Assembly: GCF_030146175.1 (NCBI RefSeq)
Contig: NZ_JASLCE010000005.1
Span: 1 to 11,273 of the forward strand
Direction of reading: 5' to 3'
Length of the DNA: 11,273 bases
DNA from: Flavobacterium sp.
GTDB lineage: Bacteria > Bacteroidota > Bacteroidia > Flavobacteriales > Flavobacteriaceae
Positions 1 through 7,400 of the stretch are shown in pieces. A program made the position numbers and the translations under genes. The first letter of the stretch is position 1. The number at the start of each line of letters is the position of its first letter. The notes beneath the pieces are model-generated. The model saw only the letters and a list, made by a program, of their open reading frames with translations, was not told the origin of the DNA and did not search any database.

Positions 1-63
1 GTCTAGGGGTTAGGACGCCAGGTTTTCATCCTGGTAACAGGGGTTCGATTCCCCTACGGACTA
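1..63 (+). tRNA. tRNA-Glu (anticodon UUC), 5' end outside window
   Basis: This is the 3' part of a tRNA for glutamate. The D stem pairs GTC (1-3) with GAC (13-15). The anticodon stem CCAGG/CCTGG encloses the 7-base loop TTTTCAT, which puts TTC at positions 34-36. The T arm is AGGGG (39-43), loop TTCGATT, CCCCT (51-55). The 3' acceptor strand is ACGGACT (56-62) with discriminator A at 63. About nine bases (5' acceptor strand and linker) lie before the window. CCA is not encoded; the following bases are CAAA, as is usual in flavobacteria. A terminator follows at once, so this is probably the last gene of its transcript. Confidence 0.95.
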
Positions 64-71
64 CAAAAAAC

Positions 72-105
72 AAAAGAGCTTGCAGTGATACTGCAAGCTC
101 TTTTT
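72..105 (+). terminator. Intrinsic terminator after tRNA-Glu
   Basis: An 11-bp perfect stem (75-85 AGAGCTTGCAG with 91-101 CTGCAAGCTCT) closes a 5-base loop TGATA. It is preceded by an A run and followed by a T run (101-105), so it could act on both strands. It lies nine bases after the tRNA discriminator base. Confidence 0.93.
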
Positions 106-123
106 ATTTAGAATAATGCTGTT

Positions 124-158
124 TATACCTGACAGGTTTTTAAAACCTGTCAGGTATA
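124..158. repeat. Perfect 17-bp inverted repeat with self-palindromic arms
   Basis: The left arm 124-140 is the exact reverse complement of the right arm 142-158 around a single T at 141. Inside each arm lies an 11-mer that is itself palindromic except for its centre base: ACCTGACAGGT on the left and ACCTGTCAGGT on the right. The element can therefore form one long hairpin or two short ones. It sits in a non-coding spacer between a terminated tRNA and a new promoter. From memory, ACCTGACAGGTTTT-type palindromes recur between genes in flavobacterial genomes, so a REP-like dispersed repeat is the best guess. A second bidirectional terminator is the alternative. Confidence 0.7.
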
Positions 159-337
159 GCAACAAAAAGGAATGCGATTTAAAAATTCATCCAACGATTC
201 GCCTCTCAAAACTTACAAGACCGCATTTTAAATTTTCCTTTTTTCTTTTCTGCAACCCATTTTTCAGCATCCTTTTCAAATCATTTTGGCACTATAAATT
301 CTAAATATCCTTTTTTCTCTTTTGCGAGAATTAAAAC

Positions 338-367
338 TTGCTATTACTCTATATTTAATTATTTTTA
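338..367 (+). promoter_or_regulatory. Candidate Bacteroidetes-type promoter for the LRR gene
   Basis: TTG at 338-340 is followed after 19 bp by TATTTTTA at 360-367. This matches the Bacteroidetes sigma-ABfA pattern TTG / TAnnTTTG except for the last base. Transcription would begin near 373, giving a leader of about 28 nt before the ATG at 401. The spacer is very AT-rich, so a chance match is quite possible. A second partial -7-like string, TAAGTTTA at 377-384, has no TTG at the right distance. Confidence 0.35.
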
Positions 368-400
368 GCGAAATTATAAGTTTAGCCTTGATTTAAAAAG

Positions 401-2707
401 ATGGATAGTAGTATTAAAATTATCAGCAGACTGGAGAACGCTCTTAATATCAAATTAAAGCAATTGGAAAAAGGAGCCGAAATGAGCGGAAACAGTTATG
501 CCACTTCCAGCTACACTAAGGACACCGTTCAATATGAGAAGTTGACCGAATTACATCTTACACAGCTACACTTTGACAATTTTGCAGCTCTCGAACCTTT
601 TTTTGAAACACTTTACGACCTGACATTATCCGAATGCTCGATTGCCGACGCCTGGGAATTACACCAGATAAAGCTAAAATATCTTACGCTCGAGAAGTGT
701 TCCATTTCCATTGATTCTAAAATCCATCATAAACCCGATCATCATCTAACAACTCTCAGACTTACCGAAATATCATTTGATAGCTTAAAGGCACTTACAC
801 CCGTATTTTATTCCGTAGAGAACGTATATATCAATCATTGTACACTGGAAAACATCTCCCCATTCCTTTATACTGATTTTGCAGATAACCTATATATGGA
901 CAGCGTCACTTTAACTAACGAAGAAACTTTTAATCCCGACATACCAAAGGCTAAGACGGCGCATCGTAATTTTCAACATTTGCGTTTGGAAAATATGAGT
1001 ATTCCACATCCTGGTTTTCTCCTGCCTATTTCCAACCATCTTGAGTATGTCACGTTTACTAAATGTACCGTTAGCAATATTTACGAATTAAATCTTTTCC
1101 CTCGATTATACAGCCTAAACATCGATGACACCGATTTTATTGCGTCGGCAAACGATATTCAATACCCGCGAAAATCTAAAGGAAAATTCACGCATTTGGA
1201 TTTTAAAAATATGAAATTGAAGGATTTCGATTTCTTTGCCCCTATTTCGGACGGTTTAGCCGTTTTACGTTTGAACAATTGTGAAATAGAGAGCTTAAAA
1301 AGTATTTGTCAGTTCACCGATTTAAAAAGACTTTATTTACACCCTAATATACAGGTTAATGATCGCAACATCCCGGATAATGCAAAACAATTTGAATTAA
1401 CCGAATGCATCATTCAACCAAGAATTTATACCTGGGATAAGGTTTCGCCATTACCCGATTTTAACACCGAATTCCTGATATCAATCGCTTCCTACACACG
1501 AAGTTTGACGATAGAAGGCTACAACCTGATCAATGTCCATAACTTACAACACTTTTCCAGACTAAATAAATTATCATTTGATAAATGCACTATAGCCCTG
1601 GATGATTATTCATTAATTGCACCCCAAATCCAACAGATTGTCTTTAAAACAACAGCAATTAAAAATCAGGAAGCTTTTCAGTATTTTACGGCATTAGAAA
1701 ACCTAAAATTCACAACCAATACTCTTAACAGCGGACCTATCGACTTCAAAAAACTGTTACCTTTAAAAGCGCATTTAAAAAAGCTTACTATTAACGATTC
1801 GGATATTTTTGAACTAATTGAAAACATCAATGTTTTAAAGCACTTTACAACATTGGAAAAACTTGACATCTGGGTAAATTCTCTTGAACTTGCTCAGGAT
1901 ATCTTATCCATTAAATCCCTTAAAGAACTTAATCTCTATATTGACGAACAAACACCTGAAGTTTTAGAAACCGCAATTCTGGACGTACAGCAGCTAAAAA
2001 ATATGGAAAAATTAAGCCTGCAATCCTATGATCAAATACCTTTTAGAGGAATCGGTCATCTGAAATCCTTAAAAACACTCTCTATAGAATCGGATGGTGA
2101 TGTCGAAAATCTAAACACTTTGCCTTTACTGGAAAAGTTATCCATAGAGGGAGGTGCCGTTATCAATAAATTACCCCGATTAGAACAGGTTAAAGTACTT
2201 GATATAAGAATAGACGAAGACTCTGAAGTAACCTCACTGAAAAACTTCCCCAACCTCGAAAAACTGCAATTAAGCAACACGGAGGAAGACCAAAAAATAG
2301 ACATTAGCGGATTAGAAAATTTAAAAGTTTTGGTATGTGAATGTTATGATATTGATAGCATCGTCGCTTTTAAAAACCTGCCAAGCCTTGAAGAATTGGA
2401 TCTTTGTTGTCGTGGCATTTCCATTCTACCCAAGTTGGATAAGCTTACCCATTTAATACTCAATTTGTCGGAGAATCAGATTGAAAATATCGAAGGTTTG
2501 GAAAACCTAAAGAACCTGGAACGTTTAAACCTCTATGACAACGAAATCTCTGATTTCAGCATCCTGAACAAACTACCAAAGCTTCACGAAGTTAACGTTT
2601 GTGGCAATGGAATAAAAAAAGAAGTTATCGAAAAACAGCTTGACAAACCAGAGATATTGATCTGGTATGGTTTGCCTTATACCCCTTTTTCTATTCGTAT
2701 TGATTAG
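401..2707 (+). CDS. Leucine-rich repeat protein (SDS22-like repeats), cytoplasmic
   Basis: This 768-residue protein has no signal peptide or membrane segment and is probably cytoplasmic. A polar N-terminus (about 1-45) precedes degenerate LRR-like units from about residue 48 (LTELHLTQLHF, LYDLTLSECSI, LKYLTLEKCSI). The units become regular toward the C-terminus. From about 635 to 737 there are clear 21-23-residue SDS22-type repeats, such as LKNLERLNLYDNEISDF. A short cap ends in ILIWYGLPYTPFSIRID. LRR solenoids bind other proteins; no catalytic domain is visible and the partner is unknown. ATG 401 follows an A-rich stretch (TAAAAAG), normal for this phylum; Met28 (482) is an alternative start. 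The gene stands alone, with a 158-nt gap to the next gene and no clear terminator. A bacterial signalling, inhibitor or immunity-type role is possible but unsupported. Confidence 0.88.
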   Translation: MDSSIKIISRLENALNIKLKQLEKGAEMSGNSYATSSYTKDTVQYEKLTELHLTQLHFDNFAALEPFFETLYDLTLSECSIADAWELHQIKLKYLTLEKCSISIDSKIHHKPDHHLTTLRLTEISFDSLKALTPVFYSVENVYINHCTLENISPFLYTDFADNLYMDSVTLTNEETFNPDIPKAKTAHRNFQHLRLENMSIPHPGFLLPISNHLEYVTFTKCTVSNIYELNLFPRLYSLNIDDTDFIASANDIQYPRKSKGKFTHLDFKNMKLKDFDFFAPISDGLAVLRLNNCEIESLKSICQFTDLKRLYLHPNIQVNDRNIPDNAKQFELTECIIQPRIYTWDKVSPLPDFNTEFLISIASYTRSLTIEGYNLINVHNLQHFSRLNKLSFDKCTIALDDYSLIAPQIQQIVFKTTAIKNQEAFQYFTALENLKFTTNTLNSGPIDFKKLLPLKAHLKKLTINDSDIFELIENINVLKHFTTLEKLDIWVNSLELAQDILSIKSLKELNLYIDEQTPEVLETAILDVQQLKNMEKLSLQSYDQIPFRGIGHLKSLKTLSIESDGDVENLNTLPLLEKLSIEGGAVINKLPRLEQVKVLDIRIDEDSEVTSLKNFPNLEKLQLSNTEEDQKIDISGLENLKVLVCECYDIDSIVAFKNLPSLEELDLCCRGISILPKLDKLTHLILNLSENQIENIEGLENLKNLERLNLYDNEISDFSILNKLPKLHEVNVCGNGIKKEVIEKQLDKPEILIWYGLPYTPFSIRID

Positions 2708-2865
2708 AAAACACAGGCTGGCAATCTATAACAAGTATAAAGAGAGTGGATTTGATTTGGATATAAAAAGACATTTACGGTCAGATTGAGTTCAATTTAA
2801 ACCGCTCCTACTTTCCTTATTTACGTAAGTTCTAAATTTAGCAGACTTGTATTTAATATCCAGTC

Positions 2866-3600
2866 ATGCCACAGGAAGTTTTTTATCTTATTCTATTCCT
2901 TGTTGCTTTTTTATATGCATCTGTCGGACATGGCGGCGCCAGTGGCTATCTCGCGCTAATGGCACTATATGGTATTGCTCCGGAAGAAATGAAACCAACC
3001 GCGCTTATTTTAAACCTCTTTGTTTCGTTAACCTCTTTTATCCAATATTACAACCGTGGTTATTTTCTAAAAAAAATGTTTCTCCCGATTGCCAGCACCT
3101 CTATCCCTATGGCTTTTATCGGTGGGATGATCAATATAGACGCAACGCTTTACAAACGCATTCTCGGTTTTTTATTACTATTTCCGATACTGCGTTTTTT
3201 CTTTTTTAAAAACATACCCGACACAAATTTAAAACCCTGTAATCTGACTTTAGCCATGGCAACAGGAGGTAGTATTGGCTTGTTTTCGGGAATGATTGGC
3301 ATTGGCGGTGGAATTATCCTGTCTCCTATTTTACTGTTACTCCATTGGACCAATCAGAAACAAACCGCAGCCATTAGCGCTGCTTTTATATTTGTAAACT
3401 CACTCGCCGGATTGGCCGGAATGCTAACTCAGGGTATATCCATCACTTCCGGCATGGCTTTTTATATCGTTATTGCTTTTACCGGAGGAATGCTGGGCGC
3501 TTATTTTGGTGCCGGAAAATTTCATCAGAACGTATTAAAATATATCCTCGCCTCTGTATTAGTAATGGCTTCCTATAAATTATTATTTACAAGTGCGTAA
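2866..3600 (+). CDS. TauE/SafE-family membrane transporter (putative sulfite/anion exporter)
   Basis: This 244-residue, strongly hydrophobic protein has about seven to eight membrane segments in two halves, the pattern of the TauE/SafE (former DUF81) family. Each half carries the family's glycine-rich signature: SVGHGGASGYLALMAL from residue 19 and SGMIGIGGGIILSP from about 141. Members are inner-membrane carriers linked to export of sulfite, sulfoacetate or related anions, but many are uncharacterised, so the substrate here is inferred only. An in-frame TAA at 2854-2856 excludes a longer N-terminus and fixes ATG 2866. The stop lies 2 nt before the start of the molybdopterin-fold gene, which implies translational coupling. 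Upstream, TAAATTTA (2833-2840) resembles a -7 element but lacks a TTG partner, so the promoter is uncertain. Confidence 0.9.
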   Translation: MPQEVFYLILFLVAFLYASVGHGGASGYLALMALYGIAPEEMKPTALILNLFVSLTSFIQYYNRGYFLKKMFLPIASTSIPMAFIGGMINIDATLYKRILGFLLLFPILRFFFFKNIPDTNLKPCNLTLAMATGGSIGLFSGMIGIGGGIILSPILLLLHWTNQKQTAAISAAFIFVNSLAGLAGMLTQGISITSGMAFYIVIAFTGGMLGAYFGAGKFHQNVLKYILASVLVMASYKLLFTSA

Positions 3601-3602
3601 TT

Positions 3603-4100
3603 ATGAAAAAACTGGCATCACTACTTTTACTTTTCGGATATGGCTGCATTGCTCAGAATTCCAATATAATCACTTTGGAAACACCAACTGCAAAACCGGT
3701 TATTGTAACTTACGAACAGCTCAAAACCTATACGATTCATTCGCTAGACAGCTTGCAAATACGCAATCACGCACTTCAATACAAAAGCACGCTTCGAAAT
3801 TGCAAAGGCATATTACTTAAAGAAGTACTCCACAAAATTGCACTTGACGCACCTTCGCCTAAAGTACTGAGCGAATTCTATATAGTTTGCATCGCCACCG
3901 ATGGCTATAAAGTAGTTTTTTCCTGGAATGAACTTTTCAATAGTCCTACCGGTGAACATACCTTAATTTTAATGGAAATTAACGGCATTTCCACTTCATC
4001 TCAAAAAGACGGCATCGCCATTCTTACACCAACCGATTTCGCTACCGGAAGACGTTATGTAAAAAACTTAAAAAGCATCAAAATCGAACGGGTTAAATAA
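3603..4100 (+). CDS. Small exported protein with reduced sulfite-oxidase-type molybdopterin-binding fold
   Basis: This is a 165-residue protein. The N-terminus MKKLASLLLLFGYGCIAQ is a Sec signal peptide, most likely cut before Gln18; GYGC is a poor lipobox, so a lipoprotein is less likely. The mature part follows the core of the oxidoreductase molybdopterin-binding (SUOX/YedY-like) domain: LKTYTIHSL, then NCKGILLKEVL (from about 66) matching the family's rWtGvpLxdlL, then TDGYKVVFSWNEL (from about 99), then MEINGISTSSQKDGIAILTP, and a terminal RRYVKNLKSIKI. The segment that normally holds the Mo-coordinating cysteine (the CAGN region) is absent. Cys67 sits where the family has Trp, so catalysis is doubtful. 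It is much shorter than full sulfite oxidases. It probably acts in the periplasm with the coupled TauE/SafE transporter; binding of a pterin or another ligand is inference. Confidence 0.75.
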   Translation: MKKLASLLLLFGYGCIAQNSNIITLETPTAKPVIVTYEQLKTYTIHSLDSLQIRNHALQYKSTLRNCKGILLKEVLHKIALDAPSPKVLSEFYIVCIATDGYKVVFSWNELFNSPTGEHTLILMEINGISTSSQKDGIAILTPTDFATGRRYVKNLKSIKIERVK

Positions 4101-4215
4101 ATCCGATTGCTATAGTATTTCCTATTCTCATTTTACCGCAATAGTTACTATTTAACACTTCCATCTAGTACACTTTATCAAACAAATTCGTATTTTTATA
4201 AAAATATATCACATT

Positions 4216-4237
4216 TTGTAATAACACAATGTTACAA
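4216..4237. promoter_or_regulatory. Inverted repeat TTGTAA-N10-TTACAA, possible operator
   Basis: Two perfect 6-bp arms are separated by 10 bp, about 150-170 bp before the carboxypeptidase promoter. The symmetry suits a dimeric regulator. In such AT-rich DNA a chance repeat is common, and no regulator is encoded nearby. Confidence 0.2.
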
Positions 4238-4385
4238 TTTGATGTTTTTACCATACACACTGTTGAATCTTAAAATAACCTTTTAATAACAATAAAACAT
4301 CATTTATTTAAAATAGCACAACTATTTGTATTTTTTTATTTAATAAACAATACTTACATATAAAGTTATGTTAATTTTTTTTCAT

Positions 4386-4393
4386 TAATTTTG
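4386..4393 (+). promoter_or_regulatory. -7 element TAATTTTG of the carboxypeptidase promoter
   Basis: TAATTTTG is a full match to the Bacteroidetes -7 consensus TAnnTTTG. Seventeen bases upstream lies TTA (4366-4368), a two-of-three match to the -33 TTG. Transcription would start near 4400, giving a leader of about 15 nt before ATG 4415. The last three bases of the element are the TTG that a gene finder could mistake for a start codon. Confidence 0.45.
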
Positions 4394-4414
4394 AAAACCC
4401 AAAAGCATAATTAT

Positions 4415-7400
4415 ATGAAAAAAACTACATTAATTATTTTATTTTTACTCTCCTCCTTATCGAATGTATTTGCCCAAACAGAAACAAATCTTGCCAAAGC
4501 ACAACATTATTTAAAAACCAAAGGAGAAGTCATTTTCACTTTTCAGGCTGCCAACCAACAGCAGTTTAAAAAGCTGGCTTCTTTTTTGTCGTTAAGTCAT
4601 AAAAGAGTCAATCAGGACGATCTGAAAGCCGAAGCGTATGCCGACAAACTTGACTTTGAAAAATTCCTCAAATACAATATTCCGTTTCAGGTTAGCACTG
4701 CGGATAATGAAATTCCAAGTGCCGAAGCCGCCAAAAGTGCCATGGCTCCTAATGCACAATGGGATTCCACCTGGGATGCCTATCCGACCTATTCCCAATA
4801 TGTCGCCAAAATGCAGTATTATGCCGACACCTATCCCAATTTATGTAAGCTGGAAAATATCGGTAGTACCCCAAACGGGCGTAACCTGTGGATTTTAAAA
4901 ATATCCGACAATTGCCAGACCGATGAGGCCGAACCGGAATTTTTCTATTCCTCATCCATGCACGGTGACGAAATTACCGGTTTCCCATTGATGATGCGCC
5001 TGATCGATTATCTGGTTACCCGTTACGGAACCGATTCGGAAGTAACCAATTTGGTTAATACCACCGAAATTTATATTAGTCCGCTTTCCAATCCGGATGG
5101 TTCTTTTAAAACCGCCGGGAACGATGTGATGAATTCAACCGGGAACGCGGCGACCCGTGCCAACGCTAACGGAAGGGATTTAAACCGAAATTATCCGGAT
5201 CCGTTAAACGGATTACACCCGGACACCTATGCCTATCAGCCCGAAACACTGGCTTTCCTTGCTTTTGAAAAAACCAGAAATTTCGTGATGGCTGCCAATT
5301 TCCACGGTGGTGTTGAGGTGGTAAACTATCCTTGGGATGCCTATGCCTCGCCAAATCACCTGCATCCGCACGATAATTATTTTAAGTTTATCTCCAAAAA
5401 TTATGCGCAATCCTGTCAGACCGCCAGTAATAACAATGGCTATATGGACGACGTATTTGCCGGTCAGTATCCCGGAACCACCAACGGTTCGCTTTGGTAT
5501 ACCGTAAGCGGTGGCCGCCAGGATTACAACAACTATTACATGCACAATAAAGAAGTGACCATCGAAATCTCGACTACGAAATTCCCGGCCGCTTCCGAAC
5601 TTCCTAATTTCTGGAATTATAACAAACAGGCTTTTTTAGATCATATTAAACAGGCCAATTACGGAGTACAGGGTAAAGTAACCGATGCATCCGGCAATCC
5701 GATCAATGCTAAAGTTTATATTCCGGGTTACGATTTAAAAGGTGCCTGGGTAAAAACCGGTTCCCTTCACGGTGACTATTACAAATTACTGATCGCAGGG
5801 AATTACAATATTACTTTTGAAGCTCCGGGTTATGTTTCGCAAACGATAGCGGCAACCGTTGCGAATAATGCGACAACGATTCTAAATGTACAGATGGTAG
5901 CCACTACCGCCGAACCCACCGTTGCCAATGCTACTATCTGCAAAGGAAAAATAGCCAGTTTGTCTACAGCCGATTCCGGTACGATCCGTTGGTATGATAC
6001 CGCAAGCAGTACAACCGCGCTGGCAACCGGGACTTCCTACACTACCCCGACTTTAACCGCTACACGTTCGTATTTTGTGGAACGTGAAGTGACACTTGCC
6101 AATGTAGGACCAACTTCACCAACAGGGACTGCAACTGCTAAAGCCGGAGTAGCAAACCGATATCTGGTATTCGATTGTACTACACCAACCAAATTACAAT
6201 CCGTGAGTGTCAGAACCAGTGCTACAAACGGTGAGATATTAGTCGAATTACAGGATAGTTCGGGTGCGATGCTGGAATCGAAAGTGATTCGTATGGCAGC
6301 ATCCGGAATACAAGATATTGACCTTGATTTTTATTTGCCGGCGCAGAACAACCTACGACTGGTTTCTCGTGAGATCAATGGTTTTAATCTTACTGCAGCT
6401 ACTTCGGGAATTACCTATCCGATGACCAACAACATCGTTAGTATTAAAAGTAATAGCGGAACCGGAACGTTTTTCCAATTCTTTAACTGGAAATTTGCTC
6501 CGTTAAAAAGCGCCCGAAAACAAGTTCAGGTAACCGTAAAACCGGATCCGGCTATCACCACAATAACGCCTGATACCGCTTTGGAAGGTGGCGCCAATTT
6601 TACGCTAACCGTAACCGGAAGCAATTTTGTGAGCGGTGAATCGATTATCCGATGGAATGGCGTCAACAAAGCCACCACTTTTATCAGCAATACACAATTA
6701 TCGGCTACGATTACCGCTGCCGATATCGCCAATGACGGTACCGCAACTGTAAGCGTGATCAACACCTGTAACAACTACGTAACCCCAAATACGAACTTTA
6801 CGATACAGGGTGTTCCGTGTGCTACTTCTACTACCTGGAATGGCAGTAGCTGGAGTAACAATGCTCCAAATAACGACGTACACGCGATTATAAACGGGAA
6901 TTTCACCTCATCGGCCAATCTGGAAGCTTGTTCGCTTACCATTAACGGTACGGCTGTCGTTACGATTCAATCCGGTCATAACTTTATCATCAACCGTGAA
7001 GTTGCCGTGGCACCAACGGCCAATCTGATTATTCAGAACAATGCCAATCTGGTACAGGTGGAAAATACAACCAACACCGGTACGAGTAATGTCTACCGAA
7101 ACAGTTCGCCTATGATTCGTCTGGATTATACCAATTGGGCTTCGCCAGTGGCAGCTCAGAATTTGCTAGCCTTTTCACCGCAAACCCTGACCAACCGTTT
7201 TTATATTTATAATCCATTAAACGGACCGATCGGAGCTTACGAAACGATTAACCCGAACACCAATTCCTTTACAGCTGCCAAAGGTTACCTAATCCGCACA
7301 CCGAATACCTGGAGTGCTACCACTCCAACCGTTTATCCGGGTCATTTTACCGGCGTTTTAAACAATGGAAACATCAATATTGCCGTACAGCGCGGTGCGA

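Larger units (their letters stand above)
4101..4414. other. AT-rich intergenic region upstream of the carboxypeptidase
   Basis: This 314-nt stretch contains no credible gene. It is rich in A/T runs. It holds a small inverted repeat AATAGT-T-ACTATT (4140-4152), a second inverted repeat TTGTAA-N10-TTACAA (4216-4237) and the -7 promoter element at 4386-4393. No good intrinsic terminator for the preceding operon is visible; the best stem (ATTGC/GCAAT near 4105-4141) is short with a long loop. Confidence 0.7.

Noticed and set aside
1..105. Possible tRNA-linked attachment site of a genomic island
   Set aside because: No integrase, no direct repeat of the tRNA 3' end and no phage or plasmid genes are visible in the window.
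116..304. 62-codon open frame after the tRNA terminator
   Set aside because: It runs through the inverted repeat, and the product is a low-complexity Phe/Lys-rich peptide without a domain. It is best explained by chance in AT-rich spacer DNA.
2847..3209. 120-codon + strand frame overlapping the transporter gene
   Set aside because: It overlaps the TauE/SafE gene, whose family signatures are clear in the other frame. It has no recognisable domain of its own.
3593..3820. 75-codon + strand frame overlapping the molybdopterin-fold gene
   Set aside because: The competing frame at 3603 has a signal peptide and conserved motifs; this one is a Thr/Gln/Arg-rich shadow.
4105..4141. Possible terminator after the transporter/molybdopterin-fold operon
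   Set aside because: The stem ATTGC/GCAAT is only five pairs with a loop of more than 20 bases and no T run, which is too weak to call.
4592..5545. Several antisense open frames within the carboxypeptidase gene
   Set aside because: They overlap the catalytic M14 region, match no family and arise from codon bias on the opposite strand.
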